A stretch of 34,230 bases of DNA from Streptomyces mutomycini (GCF_001700505.1 NZ_MAPV01000100.1:1-34230), one strand, 5' to 3'; positions 1 to 7,897 are shown, counted from the first letter of the stretch. The notes: generated from the letters alone by a model not told the origin. Translations and numbers: made by a program.

Positions 1-88
1 GGAGGGAGGGGCTGCCCGCAGTACGTCATGAACTTCGACGACCTGCGCGCGGGCCCCGGTGGCATGCGGCGCTCATCTGCGGGACGCG
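1..88. other. Window edge, no assignable gene
   Basis: The first 88 bases lie beyond the 3' end of kptA. A short plus-strand frame ending with TGA at 29-31 could be the tail of a gene, and a minus-strand ATG at 34-36 could begin a gene running off the left edge. The stretch is too short to decide between them. Confidence 0.3.
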
Positions 89-631
89 TCATTCGCGCAG
101 GCGCAGGTAGGGCGGCGGTACGGCGTCGGTGAGCCATACGCCGTTGACGCTGACGTGGAAGAGATGACCTGCCCGGTGCATGGCCCCTGCGTCGACGTCG
201 AGGACGATCGGCGCGCCGCGCCGGGCGCCGACACGGACCGCGGTCTCGCGGTCGGCCGAGAGGTGGACATGGTGGCGGTCCATGGGCCGGAGCCCCTCGA
301 CGAGGACGGCGTCCAGCACCCGTGCCACGGTGCCGTGATAGAGGTACGCGGGCGGTTCGGCCCGTGGCAGGTCGAGGTCGACGGTGACGGAGTGCCCCTG
401 GTTCGCCCGGATGCGCTCGCCCTCCACGGCGAAACGCCGTTTGTCGTTGGCCGCCACGACATGGTCGAGTTCGCCCCGGGTGATCGGGAATCCATGCTGC
501 GCGCAGGCACGCAGCAACTCGTCGACGGACACCCAGCCGTGGGGGTCGAGGCTGATTCCGATCCTGTCGGGTTCATGCCGCAGATGCTTCGACAGGTACT
601 TGGACACCTTGACGGTGCGTCGTTCGTCCAT
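89..631 (-). CDS. kptA: RNA 2'-phosphotransferase, KptA/Tpt1 family
   Basis: 180 aa. Tpt1/KptA enzymes transfer an RNA 2'-phosphate to NAD+, giving ADP-ribose 1'',2''-cyclic phosphate and nicotinamide; they act in the cytosol. The catalytic tetrad of the family is visible at the expected spacing: R18-H19 (in SKHLRHEP), R65 (NDKRRF) and R119 (MDRHHVHLS), together with the RANQGHS segment. The start chosen is the ATG at 631, because the family begins a few residues before the SKxLRH motif. The frame stays open upstream to 835, but that extension is basic, low-complexity and spans DnaA boxes. No strong ribosome binding site is visible before 631. Bacteria lack the yeast-type tRNA splicing that makes the classical substrate, so the physiological role here is unknown. 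The gene stands alone, with 339 bp free upstream. Confidence 0.88.
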   Translation of the reverse strand: MDERRTVKVSKYLSKHLRHEPDRIGISLDPHGWVSVDELLRACAQHGFPITRGELDHVVAANDKRRFAVEGERIRANQGHSVTVDLDLPRAEPPAYLYHGTVARVLDAVLVEGLRPMDRHHVHLSADRETAVRVGARRGAPIVLDVDAGAMHRAGHLFHVSVNGVWLTDAVPPPYLRLRE

Positions 632-712
632 CTCGTCAGAGTGCCTGTGCCGCGTCCCCGGTGCATCTTGATTTCGTCCATGCTTTGAGAACTTGTTGCC
701 GCCGAACGAGTT

Positions 713-766
713 TGATCCACAGCCAACTCGGCTTATCCACAGGCCCTTTGGGGAATCTGTGGACAA
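713..766. promoter_or_regulatory. Cluster of DnaA boxes
   Basis: Three 9-mers in 54 bp. TTATCCACA at 733-741 is a perfect E. coli-type box. TGTGGACAA at 758-766 is the reverse complement of TTGTCCACA, the preferred Streptomyces box. TGATCCACA at 713-721 is weaker, with two mismatches. The cluster sits just upstream of kptA on the minus strand, so it could bind DnaA and also affect that promoter. Confidence 0.6.
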
Positions 767-897
767 CTGACGTGCCATTGATCCAGGTTGCTCAACTGTG
801 CTCATAATGGTCCGACTTATGGGTCTGTGCGCCATGTGTGCGACTCAAAGGTGTTGTTCGGAAGGGAGTGTGATGAAACCGCTCACAGCACAGCTGT

Positions 898-928
898 GTT
901 GGCGGCTTTGACGTGCACCCCCGCCAAC
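898..928 (+). terminator. Possible terminator hairpin
   Basis: GTTGGCGG (898-905) pairs with CCGCCAAC (921-928): 8 bp with a 15-nt loop and no T-run. It could end transcripts arriving from either side, since the flanking EphD-like gene ends at 971 on the minus strand. Confidence 0.3.
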
Positions 929-970
929 CAGGAGTCTGTGAAGCGGTCTTGATGTGCCGGAGGGCTGAAC

Positions 971-2752
971 TCAGAGTGGCGGCTTCAGCCGAGCGACGGC
1001 TCGTAGGACACGTGGGCTGATGCGCGACAGCAGCCGTGCGCCATGGGCCTCAGGTGTCACCGGGACCACTGCCCGGTTGTGTACCACAGCATCGAGAATC
1101 GCCCCGGCGACCTTCTCCGCAGGGTAGTTGCGGAGAGAGTACAGCCGAGCCGTCCGCTTCCGGAGGCGCTCCTCCTCCGCCTCGTCGGTACCTGCGAAAT
1201 GTGCGGTTCCGGTGATGCCGGTGTTGATGAGGCCCGGGCATATCGCGCTGACCCCGATCGACCGGTCGGCCAGTTCCGCGCGCAGGCATTCGCTGAGCAT
1301 CAGCACCGCTGCCTTGGACGTGCTGTACGCGGGAAGTGCGCGTGACGGCTGATAGGCGGCCGCCGAAGCGACGTTGACGATGTGGCCGCCCTGCCCCCGG
1401 TCAGCCATCTGTCTGCCGAAGATCCGGCAACCGTGGATGACTCCCCACAGATTGACGTCGAGGACGTTCCGCCAGTCCTCACTCGTCGTATCGAGGAAGG
1501 AACCCGACAGCCCGACACCGGCGTTGTTGACCAGGACGTCCACGACGCCCAACTCGGCGGCTACTTTCTCCGCGAGCTTCTCCATGGCCTGTTCGTCCCC
1601 GACGTCCACCACTTCGCCCCACGCGGTGGGCGCGCCGATCAGCCGCGCGGTCTCCGCCGTCCGGGCAACGGCCTCCGCGTTCCGGTCCACTGCGACGAGC
1701 CGCGCTCCCGCCTTCGCGAATGCCAGCGCCGTGGCACGTCCGATACCGGCCGCAGCACCCGTCACCAGCACCAACTGCCCGCCGAAGCGGGCCGCACGGG
1801 CGCCATCGGCCGCTGTCCCGGAAGCGCCGGCCCCGGCGTGACCGTCCTGGCCGCCCGTCTCCCCACGGTCGACGAACTCGCTGATCCAGGCGGACAGCTG
1901 ATCCGGCCTGGTGCGCGGGACCCAGTGCTTCGCCGGCAGGGTGCGACGTACCAACCTGGGTACCCACATGTCCAGTTCGTCATGGAGCGACGGTGAGAGG
2001 AAGGCGTCACCGGTCGGTGTGATCAGCTGCACCGGCACATGGGCGTGGGCGTCCGGGCGTGGTCGGCGCAGGCGGGACCGGATGTTGTCACGGTAGAGCC
2101 AGGCTCCGTGCGCCGCGTCCTGCGGGAGCGACGTCGTCGGATAGCCGTCGGCGGGCACCCTTTCCATCCGCCGCAGAATCCCGGGCCACTGCCTGCCGAG
2201 CACCCCGCGCCAGGCCATCTCGGGAAGGACGGGCGTATGAAGCGCGTACACGTACCAGGACTTGGCGGCCTGGCCGAGCAGCTGCCCCACGCGTCGTGGG
2301 CTCGGGTGGGACACCCGCCCCTTGATCCAGTGCCCGAAGTGGTCGAGGGACGGGCCGGACATCGACGTGAACGAGGCGATGCGGCCCTTGGTCCGCTCCA
2401 CCGTCGCGAATTCCCAGGACTGCACCGAACCCCAGTCGTGCCCGACCACATGGACCGGCCGGTCCGGGCTCACCGCGTTCACGACGGCCAGGAAGTCATC
2501 GGTCAGTTTCTCCAGCGTGAAGCCGCCGCGCAGCGGCTCGGGTGCCGTCGACCTGCCGTGCCCCCGCACGTCGTAGAGAACCACGTGCCACCGCTCCGCC
2601 AGCCGTCCGGCGACCTCGGACCAGACCTCCTTGCTGTCCGGATAGCCGTGCACGAGCACGATCGTCGGCTGTGACGGGTCGCCCAACTCGGCGACACACA
2701 GCTCGATCCCGCCCGTACGCACCCAGCGCTCACGCGCGCTTCGCAGATCCAC
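971..2752 (-). CDS. EphD-like fusion: alpha/beta hydrolase + short-chain dehydrogenase
   Basis: 593 aa from the GTG at 2752, which has GGAGG four bases upstream. The frame remains open to 2944, but the extra N-terminus has no domain character and overlaps DnaA boxes. Residues about 10-295 are an alpha/beta hydrolase of the epoxide hydrolase/haloalkane dehalogenase group: oxyanion HGYPDS, nucleophile D106 in GHDWGS, candidate acid D249 and base H276. Residues about 325-593 are a classical SDR: TGAAAGIG (331-338), NNAG (409-412), and catalytic S463, Y476 and K480. The two halves are joined by a Gly/Ala-rich linker. The same architecture occurs in mycobacterial EphD, which acts on lipids. The natural substrate here is unknown. 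Likely cytosolic; no signal peptide. Confidence 0.88.
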   Translation of the reverse strand: MDLRSARERWVRTGGIELCVAELGDPSQPTIVLVHGYPDSKEVWSEVAGRLAERWHVVLYDVRGHGRSTAPEPLRGGFTLEKLTDDFLAVVNAVSPDRPVHVVGHDWGSVQSWEFATVERTKGRIASFTSMSGPSLDHFGHWIKGRVSHPSPRRVGQLLGQAAKSWYVYALHTPVLPEMAWRGVLGRQWPGILRRMERVPADGYPTTSLPQDAAHGAWLYRDNIRSRLRRPRPDAHAHVPVQLITPTGDAFLSPSLHDELDMWVPRLVRRTLPAKHWVPRTRPDQLSAWISEFVDRGETGGQDGHAGAGASGTAADGARAARFGGQLVLVTGAAAGIGRATALAFAKAGARLVAVDRNAEAVARTAETARLIGAPTAWGEVVDVGDEQAMEKLAEKVAAELGVVDVLVNNAGVGLSGSFLDTTSEDWRNVLDVNLWGVIHGCRIFGRQMADRGQGGHIVNVASAAAYQPSRALPAYSTSKAAVLMLSECLRAELADRSIGVSAICPGLINTGITGTAHFAGTDEAEEERLRKRTARLYSLRNYPAEKVAGAILDAVVHNRAVVPVTPEAHGARLLSRISPRVLRAVARLKPPL

Positions 2753-2854
2753 GCCGCCTCCTCGTCCAGTGCCGGCGTTGCGGTACGCGTCCGTAACGTG
2801 ACACCGCTGAATGTGGCAACCGACCCACGGTCGCGTCAAGGGATGCCCCGAACC

Positions 2855-2901
2855 TGTGGACAACGCCATGTGGACGAGCCGGCGCCGGGCATTGTGGACA
2901 A
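2855..2901. promoter_or_regulatory. Cluster of DnaA boxes
   Basis: TGTGGACAA occurs at 2855-2863 and again at 2893-2901, each an exact reverse complement of TTGTCCACA. A one-mismatch copy, TGTGGACGA, lies between them at 2869-2877. All three share orientation, with starts 14 and 24 bp apart. Confidence 0.6.
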
Positions 2902-3068
2902 CTCGGCCCATGCGCGTCGGGCGAGCCGGTACCGCCGCCCGCACCGGGCCCTGTGGGCCGTCCGGACCGCTGTGTCCTCCCTCGTGGGGTCCCCCTACGG
3001 GCCCGTACGCCTGGAGTCGGACGTGGATACAACCGTCTGGTCTGACGACGCCTGCCGGTGCGCGCCAC

Positions 3069-3074
3069 TACCTT
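3069..3074 (+). promoter_or_regulatory. -10 element TACCTT, possible leaderless promoter
   Basis: TACCTT fits the Streptomyces -10 pattern TANNNT and ends 7 bp before the GTG at 3082, so the transcript could start at or next to that codon. No good -35 is visible. The alternative is translation from the GTG at 3088 using GAAGG (3076-3080). Confidence 0.4.
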
Positions 3075-3081
3075 CGAAGGC

Positions 3082-4101
3082 GTGACTGTGATCGCAACCG
3101 AAAGCCTGAGCAAGCGGTTCCCGAGGGTGACCGCGCTTGACCGGCTCTCCTTGGACATCGGACCGGGTGTAACCGGTCTGGTGGGTTCCAACGGGGCCGG
3201 CAAGTCCACGCTGATCAAGATCCTGCTGGGTCTTTCCCCCGCCACCGAGGGCCGGGCCGCGGTGCTCGGGCTCGATGTCGCCACCGAAGGCGCCGCGATC
3301 CGGGAACGGGTCGGATACATGCCTGAGCACGACTGTCTGCCGCCCGACGTCTCGGCGACCGAATTCGTCGTCCACATGGCGCGGATGTCCGGACTGCCGC
3401 CGACCGCGGCGCGCGAGCGCACCGCGGACACCCTGCGCCACGTCGGTCTGTACGAGGAGCGCTACCGTCCGATCGGCGGTTACTCGACCGGTATGAAGCA
3501 GCGGGTGAAGCTGGCCCAGGCCCTGGTCCACGACCCGAAGCTGGTCCTTCTCGACGAGCCGACCAACGGCCTGGACCCGGTCGGCCGCGACGAGATGCTC
3601 GGCCTGATCCGCCGCGTCCACACCGATTTCGGGATCTCGGTGCTGGTCACCTCCCACCTCCTGGGAGAGCTCGAGCGGACCTGTGACCACGTCGTCGTCA
3701 TCGACGGCGGCGCGCTGCTGCGTTCCAGCTCGACCAGCGACTTCACGAAGACCACCACGACTCTGGCGGTCGAGGTGACCGACAGCGACGCCCACCCCGA
3801 CGGGACGGACGCGCTGCGCAGGGTCCTCACCGGCGCCGGGACCAGGCTGGTGGGCCATGACGGGCTCGACGCCGAAGGCCTGCCGGGAGCGGGTCACATC
3901 CTCCTGGTGGAGGCGACGGGCGAAGAGACCTACGACCTGGTCCGTGACAGTGTCGCCGAGCTCGGGCTGGGGCTCATCCGGATGGAACAGCGACGTCACC
4001 GCATCGCCGAGGTCTTCCGCGCCGCGGAGGCGCCGCAGGCAGCCACGGCCGCGAAAGCCGGCGTCGGACAGGAGAAGGGGAGCGGCCGGGATGAGCACTG
4101 A
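3082..4101 (+). CDS. ABC transporter ATP-binding protein
   Basis: 339 aa if started at GTG 3082; GTG 3088 is a close alternative with better Shine-Dalgarno spacing. This is the nucleotide-binding subunit of an ABC-2 type exporter. Walker A GSNGAGKST lies at about 35-43, signature YSTGMKQ at 134-140, Walker B LVLLDEP at 154-160 and the H-loop His at 192. The C-terminal 100 residues form the extra domain typical of DrrA/CcmA-like ATPases. The next gene, a permease, begins before this one ends (11-nt overlap), so the two are translationally coupled. It is first of four co-directional genes. The exported substrate cannot be told from sequence; drug, lipid or peptide export and membrane remodelling are all possible. 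Confidence 0.92.
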   Translation: MTVIATESLSKRFPRVTALDRLSLDIGPGVTGLVGSNGAGKSTLIKILLGLSPATEGRAAVLGLDVATEGAAIRERVGYMPEHDCLPPDVSATEFVVHMARMSGLPPTAARERTADTLRHVGLYEERYRPIGGYSTGMKQRVKLAQALVHDPKLVLLDEPTNGLDPVGRDEMLGLIRRVHTDFGISVLVTSHLLGELERTCDHVVVIDGGALLRSSSTSDFTKTTTTLAVEVTDSDAHPDGTDALRRVLTGAGTRLVGHDGLDAEGLPGAGHILLVEATGEETYDLVRDSVAELGLGLIRMEQRRHRIAEVFRAAEAPQAATAAKAGVGQEKGSGRDEH

Positions 4102-5014
4102 GACCGGAACCACTGAGACCGGAACCGTGGCCGGGAGCGACAGCTCCCGCATCCACAACATCGGATACCGCTCCTACGACGGTGCCAGGCTGGGCCGCGC
4201 GTACGCCCGCCGCTCGCTCTACTCGCAGTCCCTGCGGGGCTCGTTCGGGCTCGGCAGGTCCGCCAAGTCCAAGGTGCTGCCGATGCTTCTGTGCGGGGTG
4301 ATGTGCCTGGTGGCGCTGATTCTCGTCGCGGTCGCCATCGCCACACCCGGCATGACGAAGCTCCCCATCAAGTACACGGACTTCGCTATCTACCTGCAGG
4401 CCGTGATCGGGCTCTTCATCGCCTCCCAGGCGCCGCAGTCCGTGTCCAGGGACCTTCGCTTCAGGAGCGTGCCGTTGTACTTCTCGCGGCCGATCGAACG
4501 GGTCGACTACGTACTCGCCAAGTTCGCCGCCATGGCGTCGGCCCTGCTCATCCTCACCGGGCTGCCACTCGTCATCCTCTACGCGGGTTCTCTGCTGGCC
4601 AAGTTCGACTTCGCCGACCAGACCACGGGCTTCGGGCAGGGGATGGTGTCGGTGGCACTGCTCTCCGTGCTGTTCGCCGGGCTCGGGCTGGTGGTCGCCG
4701 CGCTGACACCGCGCAGGGGCTTCGGGGTCGCCGCGGTGATCGCCGTACTGACCATCACCTACGGAGCGGTGTCCACGGTCCAGGCGATCGCGTGGCAGAC
4801 GGATTCGGCCGATGCCGTCACGTGGCTGGGGCTGTTCTCCCCCATCACGCTGATCGACGGGGTGCAGACCGCGTTCCTCGGCGCCTCCTCCGCGTTCCCC
4901 GGTGGTGAAGGACCCGGGGCCGCCGCCGGCGTCGTCTATCTGATCGTTGTTCTCGCGCTCGTCGCCGGCTCGTACGCCGTACTGATGCGCCGTTACCGGA
5001 GGGTCGGGCTGTGA
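4091..5014 (+). CDS. ABC-2 type transporter permease
   Basis: 307 aa membrane subunit of the exporter. The ATG at 4091 follows a purine-rich GGAGAAGGGGAG stretch and overlaps the upstream ATPase gene by 11 nt. A soluble N-terminal tail of about 60 residues (acidic/Thr-rich, then IHNIGYRSYDG) precedes six or so hydrophobic helices, among them LLCGVMCLVALILVAVAIA and the C-terminal VVYLIVVLALVAGSYAVL. The middle part, QSVSRDLRFRSVPLYFSRPIERVDYVLAKF, is a hallmark of ABC-2 permeases: it follows the second helix and carries the coupling region. The last codons overlap the next gene by GTGA. It most likely pairs with one of the two flanking ATPases. Confidence 0.9.
   Translation: MSTETGTTETGTVAGSDSSRIHNIGYRSYDGARLGRAYARRSLYSQSLRGSFGLGRSAKSKVLPMLLCGVMCLVALILVAVAIATPGMTKLPIKYTDFAIYLQAVIGLFIASQAPQSVSRDLRFRSVPLYFSRPIERVDYVLAKFAAMASALLILTGLPLVILYAGSLLAKFDFADQTTGFGQGMVSVALLSVLFAGLGLVVAALTPRRGFGVAAVIAVLTITYGAVSTVQAIAWQTDSADAVTWLGLFSPITLIDGVQTAFLGASSAFPGGEGPGAAAGVVYLIVVLALVAGSYAVLMRRYRRVGL
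4097..4126 (+). repeat. Tandem 15-bp direct repeat
   Basis: ACTGAGACCGGAACC occurs twice without a gap (4097-4111 and 4112-4126). The first copy contains the TGA stop of the upstream ATPase; both copies encode Thr-Glu-Thr-Gly-Thr in the permease N-terminus. Confidence 0.85.
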
Positions 5015-5922
5015 CCACCATCGAGATCGACCACACCTCCCGCTGGTTCGGCAACGTGGTCGCCGTGAACGACGTGAGCATGAAGGTGGGCCCCGGAGTC
5101 ACCGGGCTGCTCGGGCCCAACGGGGCAGGCAAGTCCACGCTGATCAACATGATGGCCGGATTCCTCGCGCCGTCGACCGGCAGGGTCACGCTCGACGGCA
5201 CACAGATCTGGCGCAACGAGACGGTCTACAAGGCGATCGGAATCGTGCCCGAACGGGAGGGCATGTACGACTTCCTCACCGGTCGCGAGTTCGTCGTCGC
5301 CAATGCCGAGCTGCACGGACTGGGCGACGCGGCCGCGCACAAGGCCCTGGCCACGGTCGAGATGGAGTACGCGCAGGACCGCAAGATCTCGACGTACAGC
5401 AAGGGCATGCGCCAGCGGGTGAAGATGGCGTCCGCGCTGGTCCACGACCCCTCGGTGCTGCTCCTCGACGAGCCGTTCAACGGCATGGACCCGCGGCAGC
5501 GCATGCAGCTCATGGAGCTGCTGCGCCGGATGGGAGCGGAGGGACGCACGGTGCTCTTCTCCTCCCACATCCTGGAGGAGGTCGAGCAGCTCGCCTCTCA
5601 CATCGAGGTGATAGTGGCTGGCCGCCATGCCGCGTCCGGCGACTTCCGGAAGATCCGCCGGCTGATGACGGACCGGCCGCACCGCTACCTCGTCAGGTCC
5701 AGCGACGACCGTGCGCTCGCCGCGGCGCTCATCGCGGACCCGTCGACGGCGGGGATCGAGGTCGACGTCACGGAACGGGCCCTGCGCATCCAGGCGGTCG
5801 ACTTCGGTCGCTTCACCACACTGCTGCCGAAGGTCGCGCGTGAACACGGCATCCGGCTGCTCACCGTCTCCCCGTCCGACGAGTCCCTCGAATCGGTCTT
5901 TTCCTATCTCGTAGCGGCCTGA
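5011..5922 (+). CDS. ABC transporter ATP-binding protein
   Basis: 303 aa second ATPase of the operon. It starts at the GTG overlapping the permease stop (GTGA, 5011-5014), so it depends on re-initiation. Walker A GPNGAGKST is at 35-43, signature YSKGMRQ at 129-135, Walker B VLLLDEP at 149-155 and H-loop His at 186. It is closely similar in layout to the first ATPase of the operon, suggesting duplication of an ATPase-permease pair. The system may work as two homodimeric exporters or as one heteromeric ABC-2 complex. The C-terminal domain (about 215-303) is shorter than that of the first ATPase. Confidence 0.92.
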   Translation: MTTIEIDHTSRWFGNVVAVNDVSMKVGPGVTGLLGPNGAGKSTLINMMAGFLAPSTGRVTLDGTQIWRNETVYKAIGIVPEREGMYDFLTGREFVVANAELHGLGDAAAHKALATVEMEYAQDRKISTYSKGMRQRVKMASALVHDPSVLLLDEPFNGMDPRQRMQLMELLRRMGAEGRTVLFSSHILEEVEQLASHIEVIVAGRHAASGDFRKIRRLMTDRPHRYLVRSSDDRALAAALIADPSTAGIEVDVTERALRIQAVDFGRFTTLLPKVAREHGIRLLTVSPSDESLESVFSYLVAA

Positions 5923-5952
5923 GTAGTGGCCTGAAAGGAGCTGTGAAGCGTC

Positions 5953-6672
5953 ATGTACGACCCCACAGTCGCCCGGCTCACCTACCGGGCCCTGCTCGGC
6001 CGGCGCCGGGCCGCCATCCTGTTCGTCCTGCCGGTCCTGCTGGTGGCCATCGCGGTCGCGGTGCGGGCGTTCGCCGGTGCCGACGACGGTGTGGCCTCCG
6101 GCGTGCTGGGCGGGTTCGCCATCGCCACGATGGTCCCGCTCATCGGTGTCATCGCGGGGACCGGTGCCATCGGGCCCGAGATCGACGACGGCTCGATCGT
6201 CTATCTGCTGGCCAAGCCGGTGAAGCGGCCCACGATCATCTTCACCAAGCTGATCGTGGCCGTCGCCGTGACGATGCTCTTCTCGGCGCTGCCGACGCTG
6301 ATCGCGGGCTTCATCCTCAACGGCAACGGCGGGCAGATCGCCGTGGCCTACACGATCGCGGCGCTGGTCGCATCGATCGCGTACAGCGCACTGTTCCTGC
6401 TGCTCGGCACGGTCAGCAGGCACGCGGTGGTCTTCGGTCTGGTGTACGCGCTGGTGTGGGAAGCGCTCTTCGGCAGTCTGGTGCCGGGGGCCAGGACGCT
6501 CAGCGTGCAGCAGTGGTCCCTGTCGGTCGCCGAGAAGGTCGCCGGGGAGGGCATGGTCACTTCGGACGTAGGCCTTCCGCTGGCGACCCTCCTGCTTGCC
6601 GGCGTCACGGTCGTGGCCACGTGGTACGCGGGACAGAAGCTGCGGGCGCTGAAGCTCGCCGGCGAGGAGTGA
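5953..6672 (+). CDS. ABC-2 type transporter permease
   Basis: 239 aa, last gene of the exporter operon. The ATG at 5953 is preceded by AAAGGAG ending at 5940, a 12-nt spacing that is long but acceptable. Six hydrophobic segments are visible (for example AAILFVLPVLLVAIAVAV, then repeated helices to the C-terminus). The IGPEIDDGSIVYLLAKPVKRPTIIFTKL stretch is the ABC-2 coupling region, parallel to the one in the first permease. A strong terminator follows 10 nt after the stop codon. The substrate is unknown. Confidence 0.9.
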   Translation: MYDPTVARLTYRALLGRRRAAILFVLPVLLVAIAVAVRAFAGADDGVASGVLGGFAIATMVPLIGVIAGTGAIGPEIDDGSIVYLLAKPVKRPTIIFTKLIVAVAVTMLFSALPTLIAGFILNGNGGQIAVAYTIAALVASIAYSALFLLLGTVSRHAVVFGLVYALVWEALFGSLVPGARTLSVQQWSLSVAEKVAGEGMVTSDVGLPLATLLLAGVTVVATWYAGQKLRALKLAGEE

Positions 6673-6682
6673 GACCTGCCGC

Positions 6683-6717
6683 GAGGCAGCCCCCGTCCTC
6701 AGGGCGGGGGCTGCCTC
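6683..6717 (+). terminator. Terminator of the ABC operon
   Basis: GAGGCAGCCCCCG (6683-6695) pairs perfectly with CGGGGGCTGCCTC (6705-6717): a 13-bp stem with a 9-nt loop, 10 nt after the last stop codon. There is no U-tract, as is common in Streptomyces. Confidence 0.85.
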
Positions 6718-6946
6718 ATGTGCGGCGAGGGCGGCGTGACGGTGCGCTTATCGGCTCGTTGTACAGGGCGCGTGGAGGCAACTGGAATCTGTGGCGTCGA
6801 GCTTTCGTGAATGCGGGGAATGCCGGCAGTGGTGAGGCAGTGCCCACCCACCGGTCATCGGGCAAGTGGCAACCGTGAGCGTCCTCCACCCTCGAAGCCC
6901 GGGGACAGGGCCGTCCTTGCCGTTCCCGCGCACGAAAGGCATGCCC

Positions 6947-7639
6947 ATGCCCACGGAAGCCGCCCTGCTCGAATCCCACGCACTCCGGGTCGAACGGATG
7001 GGGCGCGTCGAAGCACTCGACAAGGTCAAGATTCTTGTCATGCTCCCCGACGGGATTCACCTGCGCACAGAGGATGTGGCTCGTTACTTCGAAGTACCCG
7101 CAGTGGTCCTCAAGAAGCTCGTCCAACGCCATCGTGCCGAGGTGGAGGAGAACGGCCTCAGGTTGCTACGAGGCGCTGAGCTGAGCACGTTCCACAGGGA
7201 CATGGTGTCCCTATGGGGTGGTGAGGGCGCGGAGGGTTATCCACAGGGGGCCACGCAACTTACGCTGTACACCCGCAGGACCGTGCTGAACGTCGCCATG
7301 CTTCTTCGCGACAGCGACATCGCGCGCAGCGTCCGGACCCACCTCCTCGACGCCGAGAAGGACCTCAGGGCCTCGTACGTCTCGCTCGACAGCCGCGTCA
7401 CCCGCATCGAAGGCTGTCTCGTGGGCGTGGGCAGCGCGCTCCAGGAACTGGGTCCCGTGCTGAGCAGGATGTCGCACCGGCTCGACGTCCTCGACCGGAA
7501 ACTGGACATCATCCACCAGGCGGTCGGCGCAATCGGCCTCCGGCTCACCGACGTCTCGCAGGACATCAGCCGGCTCGACACCCGCATGGACGACCTCGCC
7601 CACCGGCTGAGGAACCTGGGCCACCGAACGAACGGCTGA
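6947..7639 (+). CDS. Antirepressor-like protein with coiled-coil tail
   Basis: 230 aa from ATG 6947, which has AAAGG seven bases upstream; ATG 6941 is too close to that site. Residues about 25-90 (DKVKILVMLPDGIHLRTEDVARYF and on) look like a small helix-turn-helix module in which a new entry switches the choice of DNA-binding helix. Residues 105-135 (LYTRRTVLNVAMLLRDSDIARSVR) match the kind of segment seen in phage antirepressors of the BRO/KilA/ORF6N type, from memory. Residues 145-225 are an uninterrupted heptad-rich helix (RLDVLDRKLDIIHQAV and on), likely a coiled coil for oligomerisation. No signal peptide or membrane segment is present. The gene is monocistronic and not part of a visible prophage. 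A TTATCCACA DnaA box lies inside it. Function is not established; a DNA-binding regulator is the best guess. Confidence 0.72.
   Translation: MPTEAALLESHALRVERMGRVEALDKVKILVMLPDGIHLRTEDVARYFEVPAVVLKKLVQRHRAEVEENGLRLLRGAELSTFHRDMVSLWGGEGAEGYPQGATQLTLYTRRTVLNVAMLLRDSDIARSVRTHLLDAEKDLRASYVSLDSRVTRIEGCLVGVGSALQELGPVLSRMSHRLDVLDRKLDIIHQAVGAIGLRLTDVSQDISRLDTRMDDLAHRLRNLGHRTNG
7237..7245 (+). promoter_or_regulatory. Single DnaA box inside a gene
   Basis: TTATCCACA, a perfect 9-mer, at codons Gly-Tyr-Pro-Gln of the antirepressor-like gene. A single box may be chance. Confidence 0.3.
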
Positions 7640-7897
7640 CGGTCCTCCGGGGATCACCGGAGCGGAAAACGGGTGGTCCCCGGACGGCGGGCTCGGGCAC
7701 AGTGAGGGGGGATGCCGCAGGAAGACGGCGTCCCGGGACCGGGAGAGGAGCGCGGCGATGACCAGCAGTCCGAGTCCGTCGAGTCCCCGACTGGGTGGTC
7801 CGCAGCCGGCGCCGCGGTAGCTTCATCAGCTGCCCGGGCAGCCGTCCGCAGCAGGGCCCCCGGGTGGCCACTTCTGCGCATCGCGCGGCCACCCCCT

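Larger units (their letters stand above)
632..970. other. Intergenic region kptA / EphD-like gene
   Basis: 339 bp without a convincing gene. It holds a DnaA-box cluster (713-766), a possible plus-strand promoter (TTGATC at 778-783, CATAAT at 803-808, spacer 19), a 12-codon reading frame at 873-911 preceded by AGGGAG, and a hairpin at 898-928. On the minus strand it is the only space for a kptA promoter. Confidence 0.5.
2753..3081. other. Divergent intergenic region
   Basis: 329 bp between the EphD-like gene (minus) and the ABC operon (plus). It holds a DnaA-box cluster (2855-2901) and the -10 element of the ABC operon (3069-3074). No reading frame here looks coding. Confidence 0.5.

Noticed and set aside
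2995..4161. Long minus-strand reading frame opposite the first ABC ATPase gene
   Set aside because: Antisense shadow caused by GC-rich third positions; the plus strand has complete ABC motifs.
4993..6423. 476-codon minus-strand frame opposite the second ATPase and permease
   Set aside because: His/Asp/Arg-rich shadow translation with no domain.
7085..7096. Perfect 12-bp palindrome TACTTCGAAGTA
   Set aside because: Lies in coding sequence (RYFEVP) and is expected by chance at this scale.
7758..7820. 20-codon frame with GAGAGGAG upstream, encoding MTSSPSPSSPRLGGPQPAPR
   Set aside because: Possible small peptide, but low-complexity composition and no conservation evidence; not listed.
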